Positions 42,254 to 52,955 of a DNA stretch of 64,000 bases are shown here, piece by piece. The DNA is from Catellatospora bangladeshensis (lineage in GTDB: Bacteria > Actinomycetota > Actinomycetes > Mycobacteriales > Micromonosporaceae), in NCBI RefSeq assembly GCF_016862575.1, contig NZ_BONF01000026.1, forward strand, positions 62,001 to 126,000. Direction: 5' to 3'. Both the position numbers and the translations under genes were made by a program. The notes beneath the pieces are model-generated. The model was given only the letters and a program-made list of their open reading frames with translations, did not search any database and had not been told where the DNA came from. Positions within the stretch are counted from its first letter, which is position 1. The number at the start of each line of letters is the position of its first letter.

Positions 42254-42928
42254 TTGCCTGAGCAAGAACCGGCCGTGACGCCCCTGGGCGTGCTGGTCGC
42301 CGACGACCATCCCATCTTCCTGGCCGGGATGCGGCAGCTGCTGGACGCCTATCCGGGGCTGACCTGCGTCGCGGCGGTGACGTCGGGCGCGGAGGCGGTG
42401 CGGCAGGTGGTCGCGCGGCGCCCGGACGTGGCCGTGCTGGACCTGGACATGCCCGAGCTGTCGGGAGTGGAGGTGGTCCGCGCGATCGGGGTGCAGGCGC
42501 CGGAGGTCGGAGTGCTGATGCTGACGATGCACGGCGACGACGAGTCGGTGTTCGCGGCGCTGCGCGCGGGGGCCCGAGGCTACCTGCTCAAGGGCGCGAC
42601 TCCGGACGAGGTGGCGGCGGCGATCCGGTCGGTGGCGTCCGGCGGGGCGGTGTTCGGGCCGAGTATCGCCTCACGCCTGGTCGAGTACTTCGCGGCGCGC
42701 CCGCTGGCCGTGTCGGCCGCGCCGGCGCTGCCGGAACTCACCGACCGCGAGCGGGAGATCCTGACCCACCTGGCCGACGGCGAGGCCAACGCGACCATCG
42801 CCGCGCGGCTCTACCTCAGCCCGAAGACGGTGCGCAACCACGTGTCGAACATCTTCACCAAGCTCCACGTGGCCGACCGCCACGCTGCGGCCCGCCGCGC
42901 CCGCGAGGCGGGTCTGGGCCGCCCCTGA
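42254..42928 (+). CDS. NarL/LuxR-family response regulator
   Basis: A 224-aa regulator. The TTG at 42254 is chosen because AGGAGG ends 5-6 nt upstream and the resulting protein (MPEQEPAVTPLGVLVADDHP) has the normal family length; an ATG about 96 bp upstream would add an unusual leader. The receiver has the phospho-acceptor Asp63 in VAVLDLDMPELSG and the conserved Lys in GYLLKGATPDEVAAAI. The LuxR-type HTH follows (LTDREREILTHLADGEANAT, then SPKTVRNHVSNIFTKLHVAD). It is the partner of the divergent PDZ kinase. Confidence 0.92.
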   Translation: MPEQEPAVTPLGVLVADDHPIFLAGMRQLLDAYPGLTCVAAVTSGAEAVRQVVARRPDVAVLDLDMPELSGVEVVRAIGVQAPEVGVLMLTMHGDDESVFAALRAGARGYLLKGATPDEVAAAIRSVASGGAVFGPSIASRLVEYFAARPLAVSAAPALPELTDREREILTHLADGEANATIAARLYLSPKTVRNHVSNIFTKLHVADRHAAARRAREAGLGRP

Positions 42929-42947
42929 TCGGACCCGAGCCGGGTGA

Positions 42948-42978
42948 TGGCCGCCCCGGCGTTTCGCCGGGGCGGCCA
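42948..42978. terminator. Bidirectional hairpin
   Basis: A 13-bp perfect inverted repeat (TGGCCGCCCCGGC / GCCGGGGCGGCCA) with the loop GTTTC, between the convergent regulator and protease genes. Confidence 0.85.
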
Positions 42979-42993
42979 CGACTACCTGCCGGG

Positions 42994-45900
42994 TTACGGG
43001 GTGGTCTGGAGGCCGCCGGTCATGCAGTCGGTGCCGTCGGGCTCCCAGATGTCGTACACGGCGCGCAGGAAGATCCCGCCGGTGCCGATGTGCCACCAGC
43101 CCAGGGTCGCCGCGAGGTCCTGCGGCTGGCCGGGGTTGGTGCGGCTGATGGTGAAGCCGCGGATGCCGTCGGCGTAGGTGGTCGCTGACGGCGGTGCCGG
43201 CACGGTGTGCCCGCCGGAGCCGTTGGCCCGCCAGTACAGCAGGCCGGTGACCCGCTCGACGCTGCACCCGGCGGGGAGCGACTGGAACGCGTTGAGCACC
43301 GTGTTGCCGCGGTGTCCGTCGAGGATCACCGGGTAGCGCGCGAACTTGGTGCTGCTGTACAGGGTCCGGCGGTGCACCGGCGTGGGAGGCGTCCGGCACT
43401 GGTCGTCGGTGACTCCGGCCGGCTTGTTGTAGGTCTCGACGAGGTCGACGATGACCCGGCTGTCCCCGTCCTGCCACGGCACGAAGATCTCGATCAGGGC
43501 TTCGCGCCCCGCCGGGTTGCTCGCCGACGCCCGCGACACCACCCGGGCGTCCCACTCCCCGCCGAAGCTGAGGCTCAGCCCGCCGGCGATGTTCGACGTC
43601 AGCACCAGCCCGGTCGACACGTCCCTCGCGACGAGGGTCTGGTCGGCGATTGTGCAGCCCCGGTAGAGGGTCAGCCCGCCGTGCACCGTGTACTGCCGCG
43701 GGCCGATGAAGGTCACCTGCCAGCCGATGTCCTCGAACGCGGTGATCCCGACGGCGTCGAACGCCCTGGCGACGTGCTCGCACATCGCGGCCGTGAAGGC
43801 GATGCCGCCCAGCGGCGCGCCCACGGCGGCCTTGCAGGTGGCCAGGGTCTCGACCCGGTGGTCCAGGAAGCCCGACGCCGGGCCGAGCCGCCCACCGGTG
43901 AGCGTGGCATAGGCGAGCTGCGCCATCGCGGGCCGCCCGATGCCCGGGGTGCCGACGCCCGGCACGCCGCCGTCGGTGATCATCACCGCAGCCCGGTTCG
44001 GCACCCCGGCCGTCTTGTGGGTGCACAACGGGCACCCCTGGTTGACCAAGGCCATGTGGTCCGGGTCGCCGAACGCCCGCGGATTCGCCATGTCGCGCAC
44101 CGCGCCGCCCGGGGAGTCCTCGGCGACGCGCCAATCCGCGGCGTCGTTCTCCACCAGGTTTCCCATCAGGTCGGCGTAGTGCTCGCCGAGCGCGCCCGGC
44201 TCGCCGGCGGCGAAGAACGCGGTGGCGCTCTCGACGACGCCGTGGGTGAACTCGTGTGCCACGATGTCCCGCGAAAGGATCTTGGTGCCGAGGTGCATGC
44301 GGATGTCGAGGCAGTCGAGGTATCCGTACAGGCCCGGGTCCGAGGTCTGCCGCGGCAGGGTGGTCTCCTGCGGGGTGCGCCCGCACCAGACGGCGTTGCC
44401 GTCGAAGGCCGACCCGACTCGCACCTTGATCGGCGAGCCCTGGCCGTCGAAGCTGTCGCGGCCCAGCGACGTGTAGAACGCGTCGGTGGCGTCCAGGAAC
44501 GACGCTGCCGTGATCGAGTCCGGGTGCATGGTGCCGGCGGGGACCAGGTGGGTGCCGGGGGTCAGCGGCGGGGTGCCGGGCGCCTTGCTGATCTCGGCGC
44601 GGTCCTGCTGCTGACCGTTGAGGATCGTGTAGGGCACGGCATGGGCCTGCGAGTCGACGGCGAACACCTCACCGCCGCTGCGGGCATCGACGTACGCGAT
44701 GCGGCCGGGCAGGCTCACCCGGTAGACGAGCCGCTCCTCGCCCTGTCCCAGGTTCGTCCCGGCGAACAGGTCCGCCGACAGGACCACCAGCGGCGGCGCA
44801 GGCGGATTCGCCGACAGCCAACCGGCGAACCAGGTCAGGCAGTCCAGCCGCCACTCGCAGACCGCGTCGCGGTAGCGGTTGGCCGCGGCTGCGACGGCGT
44901 TCGCCGAGGTCATGGTCGCCTGCTGGTGCGCGGTGGGGAAACTGACGAACCTGGCGCTGATCGACTCGGCCTGGCCGGTCGCCCTCAGCGTGACCGTGAG
45001 GTAGGCGCCCTCCACCGGGTAGCCCGCGTAGTACTCCTGGAAGCGGACGCTGACCCGCCCGCCGACGTCGGTGAACTGCTGCGGCGACCGCAGGTGGTGG
45101 GTCGGCCGCAGGGTGCCGTAAAGCTGCGCGAACAGCGGCTGGGCCATCAGGTCGCGGGCCCGGTCGACGGGCGTGGCACCCTGCGTCGCGATGCTCATGT
45201 GACCGAGGCCCACCCAGGCGGGGGTGCCGGTCGCCGGGTCGAGGACGACCCGCTGCAGCCAGGTGACGGGGTTGCTGGACGGGCAGCCCCCGATCGACTT
45301 CCCGGTCAGCGTCAGGCCGGGCCCGGTCGCGGCCACCGCCGCGGTGCTCTGATCGACCAGCTGCAGGCCCGCCGGGACCTCCTTCTCGGGTTCCAGCCAC
45401 TCCGGCGTGCCGAAGAGCCAGCCCCGGCGCGGCGAGTGCGCCCCGCCGGTCAGGAAGAACGGGTCGATGACGACCTCCGTCGGCGCGGGCAATGCCACCA
45501 CGTCCGCGTCCTCGTAGCCTCGCGCGGCCTGGTAGGCGCGCACGACCTCGACGGCCTTGGCGGCCTCGAGCTTCTTGGTGTCGACCTCGCCGAGCTTCTC
45601 CCCCGTCAGCTGGCCCGCCACGCCCCGGATGACACCGTCGCGGGTGAGCACGACGGACATGGCGGCGTTGGCGACCACCAGCCTGTCCGGGGTGATACGG
45701 CTGAACGTCACCGTCGAGCAGTCACCGGCGCTCACGACGCGGGTGACCTCGGCGTCGCGGATGTCGGCGAGGTTCCACAGCGCCAGGTGCTGCTGGACGA
45801 ACGCGATGGCGTGCTCGGTGAGCGACGCCTTGGGGTCCAGGCCGCTGGGGATCTCCAGTTCCAGCCGCCCCACGGTGCGGGCCTGCTGCCAGCTCTCCGC

Positions 45901-46122
45901 CCGCAGCTGGATCGCCGAATTGGCACTGAGCTCGTCGAGAAGCTTGACCTGCTCCTTGGCGAGGTAGGGGTCCTTGCGGTAGTCGGTGGTGATGGTGGAT
46001 TCCGGTGCCGCATTCACCGTGGACCGGGTGGAGTCGGTGATGACGACCGCCAGGCTCGCCACCAGCGTCAGGCCGGCCGTTATCGCCACCGCCCGCCGCG
46101 ACACGAAAGATTGCCGATGCAT
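42994..46122 (-). CDS. Secreted M4 (thermolysin-like) metalloprotease with long propeptide and extra C-terminal domain
   Basis: A 1042-aa exported zinc protease. AGGAGG precedes the ATG at 46122. The signal peptide (RAVAITAGLTLVASLAVVIT) is followed by a propeptide with FTP/PepSY-like segments over about 490 residues. The catalytic domain has HEFTH at 623-627 (SRDIVAHEFTHGVVESATAF) and the third ligand Glu647 in GALGEHYADLMG, 20 residues after the second His as in thermolysin. After about residue 820 lies a further region (about 220 aa; SSTKFARYPVILDGHRGNTV, GWWHIGTGGIFLRAVYDIWE) that I cannot assign. The length is about twice that of classical M4 precursors. Confidence 0.9.
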   Translation of the reverse strand: MHRQSFVSRRAVAITAGLTLVASLAVVITDSTRSTVNAAPESTITTDYRKDPYLAKEQVKLLDELSANSAIQLRAESWQQARTVGRLELEIPSGLDPKASLTEHAIAFVQQHLALWNLADIRDAEVTRVVSAGDCSTVTFSRITPDRLVVANAAMSVVLTRDGVIRGVAGQLTGEKLGEVDTKKLEAAKAVEVVRAYQAARGYEDADVVALPAPTEVVIDPFFLTGGAHSPRRGWLFGTPEWLEPEKEVPAGLQLVDQSTAAVAATGPGLTLTGKSIGGCPSSNPVTWLQRVVLDPATGTPAWVGLGHMSIATQGATPVDRARDLMAQPLFAQLYGTLRPTHHLRSPQQFTDVGGRVSVRFQEYYAGYPVEGAYLTVTLRATGQAESISARFVSFPTAHQQATMTSANAVAAAANRYRDAVCEWRLDCLTWFAGWLSANPPAPPLVVLSADLFAGTNLGQGEERLVYRVSLPGRIAYVDARSGGEVFAVDSQAHAVPYTILNGQQQDRAEISKAPGTPPLTPGTHLVPAGTMHPDSITAASFLDATDAFYTSLGRDSFDGQGSPIKVRVGSAFDGNAVWCGRTPQETTLPRQTSDPGLYGYLDCLDIRMHLGTKILSRDIVAHEFTHGVVESATAFFAAGEPGALGEHYADLMGNLVENDAADWRVAEDSPGGAVRDMANPRAFGDPDHMALVNQGCPLCTHKTAGVPNRAAVMITDGGVPGVGTPGIGRPAMAQLAYATLTGGRLGPASGFLDHRVETLATCKAAVGAPLGGIAFTAAMCEHVARAFDAVGITAFEDIGWQVTFIGPRQYTVHGGLTLYRGCTIADQTLVARDVSTGLVLTSNIAGGLSLSFGGEWDARVVSRASASNPAGREALIEIFVPWQDGDSRVIVDLVETYNKPAGVTDDQCRTPPTPVHRRTLYSSTKFARYPVILDGHRGNTVLNAFQSLPAGCSVERVTGLLYWRANGSGGHTVPAPPSATTYADGIRGFTISRTNPGQPQDLAATLGWWHIGTGGIFLRAVYDIWEPDGTDCMTGGLQTTP

Positions 46123-46274
46123 TGGAGCTGCCTCCTCGAAGCCGAATCAGGCCGAGGATGGTCGAACCGGATCACCGGGCGCATGGGACACCAGTCCCCA
46201 TTGGAGTCCCGACTATCCCGGCGGACACGCGCCGCCACGTGGGACACATCGAGGCATGTCATGTCGACATACGT

Positions 46275-46314
46275 CCGTGGGCAGGGACGCGCCGCACGGC
46301 GTCCCTGCCCACGG
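46275..46314 (-). terminator. Hairpin after the decayed secreted-protein gene
   Basis: A 15-bp perfect inverted repeat (CCGTGGGCAGGGACG / CGTCCCTGCCCACGG) with a 10-nt loop, just beyond the last stop at 46321. Confidence 0.8.
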
Positions 46315-46320
46315 CCGGTC

Positions 46321-47030
46321 TCACAGCCGTGACGGCGTCAGCTGTCCCGGCGTGATGTAGTCGATCCAGATCACGTACCCGTCGTCGAGCCGGAACGCGA
46401 CCGTCGCCCCGGCGGGCACCCGCACGGGGACCGTCACCGTCGTCCACGGGGTCGGACTGCCCTGGTTGGGCAGCCCCAAGGTCGTCGCCACGACACCGTT
46501 GACCAGCATTGTCACCCGGACGTTGCCGGTGGGTGGTGGTCGCATAGCGCAGTTCGAGCTGCCGCGCGGGGCGCAGACCGTCGAACTCCAGCGCCGCACC
46601 GTGGGCGTACACCAGCGCGGTGCGCTGCCCGGACGCGGTCACATCGGCGACGGCGATGTCGGTGGTTGTCGCGGATGTAGTCGAAGAACGGCCGGTACCA
46701 CTGCTGCCAGAGCTGCTCGGCGCGACCGGGTGGGCGCCGCCGGTCCCGTCGTCCTTGAGGATGCAGCCTGCCGTGTGCTCGCCGACCGAGTACGCCTGAG
46801 GGTCACGCCCGCCGGCCGGGGGAACCGGGGGTCGGCGTCGAGGACGTCGGCGGCGAACACGGCCAGCGTCGTGCTGTCCTGGCCAAGGTAGAACAGCCCT
46901 TGCCATTCGCGCGCAGGTTGCGGGCGGTGAGGCGGCCGTCGGGCCGGGCCGCCGCCGAGGTCGCCCCCGAAAGGGTGACCGCCAACGCCAGCAGGACGGC
47001 GGCGAACATGCGCGGGCTTCTGCGCACCAT
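46321..47030 (-). pseudogene. Secreted protein gene broken by several frameshifts
   Basis: The ATG at 47030 follows AGGAG and opens a signal peptide (MVRRSPRMFAAVLLALAVTL, then SGATSAAARPDG). The sense then moves through the frames: LFYLGQDSTTLAVFAADVLD in a second frame, RDPQAYSVGEHTAGCILKDD in a third, EQLWQQWYRPFFDYIRDN in another, TALVYAHGAALEFDGL again elsewhere, and NVRVTMLVNGVVATTLGLPN to PAGATVAFRLDDGYVIWIDY at the end. At least four frame changes within 710 bp mean no intact product. Clustered sequencing errors are an alternative. No family recognised. Confidence 0.75.
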
Positions 47031-47204
47031 GTGCTCCTGGAGATTCGGAGAGAGAAGTGCCGGTGCCCCGCAGAGTGCCCGCGGGGCGTGCGCCGACGAC
47101 CGCGACCAAGGCGTCAACGGCCACCGAGGTTGCGGCGTACATCTCAAGGCTCCGGCCCTTGTCCGGGCAATCGTTTGCGCAACGGAAGGCGGTCCCGGCG
47201 CCGG

Positions 47205-49504
<2,300 letters not shown>

Positions 49505-49556
49505 CCGCGCGCTCCCGGCCTAAAGTTCAGACACGGCTCGCGGCTGGAGGGTGCTG

Positions 49557-50372
49557 ATGAAGGTCGACCGGATCACGTCCGCCGACGGCGCGGCGATCAC
49601 GCTGCACACGACCGGCACCGGACCCGGCGTCGTCATCCTGCACGACGGTCTCGTGCCGCTGGCGCACTATCACGGGCTCGCCGAGGCGCTGGAGCACCGT
49701 TTCACCGTGCACCTCTACGACCGGCGCGGGCGGGCGGACGCGGCCCCGCTGCAGGGCGGCGAGACCGTCGCGACCGACCTCGCGGACCTGTCCGCCGTGC
49801 TCGAGCACACCGGCGCGGTGAACGTCCTCGGCCACGGGACCGGCGGTTTCCTCGCGCTGCGGGCGGCGCTGCGGCTGCCGCTGGAGCGGGTCGCGGTGTA
49901 CGACCCGCTCGTGTCCCTGGACGGCTCGCCCGTCCTCGGTGACCTCGACGAGCTGGAGCAGGCCGTCGCCACCGGGGACCACGCCCTCGCGCTGACCCTG
50001 CTCGGCCGGGCCAGGCACCCCGGCGGGGCCCCGTTCGGGCTGGCGCTGCTGTCTCAGCGGGTGCTGCTGCGCACCCCCTCGCGGCGCGCCGTGACGGCCC
50101 TGCTGCCGGCGGCGGCGGCTGAGTTGCGCCGCATCCGCGACCACGACGGGCCACCCGGCGACTACGCCGCCGCCGGCGCCGAGATCCTGCTCGCCGCCGG
50201 GACGCGCAGCCCGGAGCACTTCGCCGAGAACTGCCGGGCGCTGGCCGAGGCGCTCCCCCACGCCCAGGCGCTCATCGTCCCGGGCGCGTCGCACGACGCT
50301 GCCACGGCCGCGCCTCACGAACTCGTCCGGCCGGTCTCCCGGTTCCTCGCCGGACTGCCCATAACGGACTGA
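49557..50372 (+). CDS. Alpha/beta hydrolase-fold protein with a substituted nucleophile
   Basis: A 271-aa protein (MKVDRITSADGAAITLHTTG). The fold is clear: GPGVVILHDGLVPLAHYHGL, HLYDRRGRADAAPLQGGETV and NVLGHGTGGFLALRAALRL. The elbow, normally GHSxGG, reads GHGTGG, so the catalytic Ser is replaced by Gly. The His (PGASHDAATAA) is present. It may be a non-hydrolytic family member or a binder. GGAGGG lies before the ATG. It follows the LysR gene by 52 bp on the same strand, possibly with its own promoter. Confidence 0.8.
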   Translation: MKVDRITSADGAAITLHTTGTGPGVVILHDGLVPLAHYHGLAEALEHRFTVHLYDRRGRADAAPLQGGETVATDLADLSAVLEHTGAVNVLGHGTGGFLALRAALRLPLERVAVYDPLVSLDGSPVLGDLDELEQAVATGDHALALTLLGRARHPGGAPFGLALLSQRVLLRTPSRRAVTALLPAAAAELRRIRDHDGPPGDYAAAGAEILLAAGTRSPEHFAENCRALAEALPHAQALIVPGASHDAATAAPHELVRPVSRFLAGLPITD

Positions 50373-50397
50373 CCGACCCGGCCGCTAGCCTGTCCGC

Positions 50398-50802
50398 ATG
50401 GGACGGCGCAGGACACGGGCGCTGTCAGTGGGTCAGGTGACGTACCGCTGGACCGTCTCGCACACGCACCGCGTGGAGGTGGTGGACGGCGTACGGCGGC
50501 TGCACGACTGCAGCGACCACGTTCGGCTGGGCCGTGACGGCGCGCCCGGCCGCCTGAACGTCGTCTTCGCCGAGGGGCCGGGCCGGGTGGTGTCCGGCGG
50601 CGGGTACACGCACGCCGGTGCCGTGTCCCGTGACGGCGACTACCTGAACCTCAACCGGCCGGGCGTGGTGCGAGCCGTCCTCGACGAAGCGCTCCATCGC
50701 GGCTGGCAGCCGGAACAACACGCCGAACTCGACGGCTGGGCGATGTACGACGGGGTCCTGACCCGCCTGCGCGCCGCGGAGCCTGCCGCCGAGTCCGGCT
50801 GA
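50398..50802 (+). CDS. Hypothetical protein
   Basis: A 134-aa basic protein (MGRRRTRALSVGQVTYRWTV) with a beta-rich central part (VEVVDGVRRLHDCSDHVRLG) and a C-terminal helix EQHAELDGWAMYDGVLTRLR. No family recognised. TAGCCT ends 6 nt before the ATG, so it is probably leaderless, and it follows the hydrolase by 25 bp. Both could be one transcript or separate. Confidence 0.65.
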   Translation: MGRRRTRALSVGQVTYRWTVSHTHRVEVVDGVRRLHDCSDHVRLGRDGAPGRLNVVFAEGPGRVVSGGGYTHAGAVSRDGDYLNLNRPGVVRAVLDEALHRGWQPEQHAELDGWAMYDGVLTRLRAAEPAAESG

Positions 50803-50817
50803 GGCGCCCGCGGCTGC

Positions 50818-51186
50818 TCACCTGGCGCGGGTGGGCGCGGCCGCGAACAGGTGCAGGTCCGGCGGCGGCGCGAGCACCGTGGTCAGCTGCGGGCTGTGCC
50901 GCCCGTCGTGGCCCTCGGGCAGCAGGCAGGCGTCGGCGGGCGTGCAGTCGTCGCAGCAGTACGGCAGCTCGATCAGCGAGCGCCCGTCGCGCGTCCAGGT
51001 CAGCCACCAGGCGCTCTGCTCAGCCTGGTCGAGGCACTGCACGAAGGCGATGTGGTCCTGGCCGTGGCCTTCCTGCAGGTCGCAGGTCACGCGGTGGGGC
51101 AGCTGGTACTGCCCGCCGGGCAGCCCGGCCAGGAACGCGAACTCGGCATCGGTCACCGTGTTGCCGGTGCGGCAGCGTAGGTACAC
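50818..51186 (-). CDS. Cys/Trp-rich hypothetical protein
   Basis: A 122-aa protein from GTG at 51186 with a GAGGAG site upstream. It has paired Cys and His residues (LPHRVTCDLQEGHGQDHIAF, IELPYCCDDCTPADACLLPE, GHDGRHS) that could bind zinc, and a Trp cluster (SAWWLTWTRDG). No family recognised. It lies 36 bp downstream of a 61-aa gene on the same strand, likely one operon. Confidence 0.65.
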   Translation of the reverse strand: MYLRCRTGNTVTDAEFAFLAGLPGGQYQLPHRVTCDLQEGHGQDHIAFVQCLDQAEQSAWWLTWTRDGRSLIELPYCCDDCTPADACLLPEGHDGRHSPQLTTVLAPPPDLHLFAAAPTRAR

Positions 51187-51222
51187 GGTTTCTCACTCCT
51201 CGGTTCGATGAGCCGTCACGGG

Positions 51223-51408
51223 TCAGTGGGTCAGCTGCACGCGTACCCGCCGGGCCGCCTCGTCGGTCAGCACCGTCTCGGCGGCGCCGGTCCCGCGCTG
51301 CGCGACCACCGCGGCCTCGCCCTGCTGGCCGACGAGCTGCTGCACGTATGCCTGCACGTCGTCGGTCGTGACGTCGAGTGCGCTTGCCAGCGTTGCGATC
51401 GTCTCCAT
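51223..51408 (-). CDS. Small hypothetical protein, 61 aa
   Basis: METIATLASALDVTTDDVQA then YVQQLVGQQGEAAVVAQRGT. GGAGGTAACAG, a near-perfect ribosome site, precedes the ATG at 51408. It looks helical with no Cys or membrane segment, and a C-terminal VLTDEAARRVRVQLTH could be part of a DNA-binding or wing-like fold. It is the first gene of a two-gene operon. No family recognised. Confidence 0.65.
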   Translation of the reverse strand: METIATLASALDVTTDDVQAYVQQLVGQQGEAAVVAQRGTGAAETVLTDEAARRVRVQLTH

Positions 51409-51531
51409 GACTGTTACCTCCGTTCGTGTTCTTGCATCCCCGTCCTCCGCGCCCGTAATCCCGGCCGAAACCGTCCGGCTCGGAGACGAACGCCACACAC
51501 CTGCCTGAGCACCGGTGGCGGAGCGGTCGAG

Positions 51532-51556
51532 GGTTATCGCGACGCCAGGCGGGTAT
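51532..51556 (+). promoter_or_regulatory. Possible sigma-B-type promoter of the small membrane protein operon
   Basis: GGTT (51532-51535), 15 nt, GGGTAT (51551-51556), about 41 bp upstream of the leader frame at 51598. It matches GNNT-N14/16-GGGTAC/T with T as the last base. Confidence 0.5.
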
Positions 51557-51597
51557 CGCCTCCGCAGTCCCGACCCGGTCGTGCGAGGAGGCAGCTC

Positions 51598-51642
51598 ATG
51601 CGAGGCAAGGATGGCGTCCTGACGTACGGCCGGTGGTCGTGA
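51598..51642 (+). CDS. 14-codon leader frame coupled to the next gene
   Basis: MRGKDGVLTYGRWS. A strong GAGGAGG site lies 6 nt before the ATG, and its TGA (51640-51642) overlaps the GTG/ATG of the next frame. It may be a leader that couples translation of the small membrane protein, since that gene has no good ribosome site of its own. Confidence 0.4.
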   Translation: MRGKDGVLTYGRWS

Positions 51643-51875
51643 TGCGGCGCGTGGTGTGGCTCGGCGCCGGGTTCGTGCTCGGCGCGGCCGCGGTGCCCGT
51701 GGTGACCAGCCGAGTGCGCCGCTCGGCGCCCGTGCGGGCGGTGCGGGTGGCCGGTGGTTCGTACCGCCGGGTCCGCCGGGCCGTCGGCGCGTTCTTCGAC
51801 GAGTTCCACGACGGCATGCGGGAGCGGGAGGCGCAGCTCCAGGCGGCCCGCGCGCACCGGGCCGGCCGGGTCTAG
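51642..51875 (+). CDS. Small membrane-anchored basic protein
   Basis: A 77-aa protein (MRRVVWLGAGFVLGAAAVPV): one N-terminal hydrophobic helix at about 3-22, then a basic region rich in Arg (RVRRSAPVRAVRVAGGSYRR) and an amphipathic helix AVGAFFDEFHDGMREREAQL. A GTG 3 bp upstream is an equal start. The arrangement recalls small envelope stress proteins. Its possible stress promoter and leader frame make it notable. Function unknown. Confidence 0.65.
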   Translation: MRRVVWLGAGFVLGAAAVPVVTSRVRRSAPVRAVRVAGGSYRRVRRAVGAFFDEFHDGMREREAQLQAARAHRAGRV

Positions 51876-52018
51876 ACCGGCGCCCGGTCCTCAGCGCCTG
51901 TCGAGCGCCGCGACGGCGACCACCAGCGCCGCCGCTGTTAACCGCTCGCAAGCACATCGACAATCTGGAATACCGCGGCAAGCGGCACGTCCGGCGGACG
52001 GCTCCGGAAACTCAGCCC

Positions 52019-52058
52019 GACCGGCCTGGCAGCTCCATGAACAGCTGCCAGGCCGGTC
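52019..52058 (-). terminator. Hairpin after the methyltransferase
   Basis: A 16-bp perfect inverted repeat (GACCGGCCTGGCAGCT / AGCTGCCAGGCCGGTC), 8-nt loop, about 42 bp beyond the stop at 52100. The rest of 51876-52099 holds nothing further I could identify. Confidence 0.8.
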
Positions 52059-52099
52059 CGCGCCGGGTGGCCAGAAAGGGTTTGCGACTCCGCCGGGTT

Positions 52100-52846
52100 T
52101 CAGACGATGAGCAACCGGAGGCCGAGTTCCGCGGCATCGAGACCGGCCAGTTCACGGTTGCGTTCCGCCCACCGTCCCGAGGCCAGGTCGTCGCGGAGGC
52201 CGCGCACCGCCCGCTGCTCGGCCTCGGGCCCGACCCTGGCCCAGACCGACACGCCGCGGCGGACGTTCTCGTCCAGGTAGGCGTCGGGCCTGCGCCAGTA
52301 GGCCTCGAAGAAGCCGTCCGCGCAGTCCCACGGGATCGGCACCGGCTCGGCGCGCGCTCCGATCGCACCGGCCAGCTCCTCCAGCGAAGGCCGGCCGGCG
52401 ACGAGGGTTCCGGCTTCCGGGAGGTAGTCGCGGGTGAGCCAGAAGCGGTGCAGCCAGCCGGCGTCGCTGGTGTCGTGGGTGAACACCACGACGAGGCGGG
52501 CGACGCGGCGCATCTCACGCAGGCCCGCGATCGGGTCCCGCCAGTGGTGGAGGGTGGCGAAGGCCATCGCCGCGTCGAAGGCCTGATCGGCGAACGGCAG
52601 GCTCTCCGCGACGGCGGCCACGCACGGCGCCGCCCCCGCGGGGCGCTGCGCGCGCATGAGCGCCGACGGCTCCACGGCGGTGACGTCGCGATCGGCAGGC
52701 TCGTAGGAGCCGGTGCCGGCCCCGACGTTCAGCACCGTCCGCGCGTCGCCGAGCGCGGCCCAGACCTGCGCGGCGATACGCGGTTCGGTACGCCGCGTCA
52801 CGGTGTAACCGGCCCCGATGGTGTCGTACAGCTGCCCGTCCGGCAT
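52100..52846 (-). CDS. Class I SAM-dependent methyltransferase
   Basis: A 248-aa enzyme. Motif I is DARTVLNVGAGTGSYEPADR, followed by VTAVEPSALM (motif II) and FDAAMAFATLHHWRDPIAGL (motif IV/V), the typical layout of small-molecule methyltransferases. The C-terminus has AGLDAAELGLRLLIV. The acceptor is unknown. MPDGQLYDTIGAGYTVTRRT from the ATG at 52846 is chosen, with AGGTGGGGG upstream. It is monocistronic, ending at the hairpin 52019-52058. Confidence 0.88.
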   Translation of the reverse strand: MPDGQLYDTIGAGYTVTRRTEPRIAAQVWAALGDARTVLNVGAGTGSYEPADRDVTAVEPSALMRAQRPAGAAPCVAAVAESLPFADQAFDAAMAFATLHHWRDPIAGLREMRRVARLVVVFTHDTSDAGWLHRFWLTRDYLPEAGTLVAGRPSLEELAGAIGARAEPVPIPWDCADGFFEAYWRRPDAYLDENVRRGVSVWARVGPEAEQRAVRGLRDDLASGRWAERNRELAGLDAAELGLRLLIV

Positions 52847-52955
52847 GTCCCCCACCTCGCCGGTCGCCACCCGGTCCTCGCCCCGCGCGGGATCCGGTGA
52901 CGCCGCCCTGGAGCGTAGATCAGGTGCACACCGTTCGGCCATGGGCCCGATCGGG

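Noticed and set aside
46261-46270. ATGTCGACAT palindrome
   Set aside because: Ten bases, no promoter context clear enough to call an operator.
47170-47185. TTGCGCAA dyad in the gap before the aminotransferase stop
   Set aside because: Short palindrome without gene starts nearby; likely chance.
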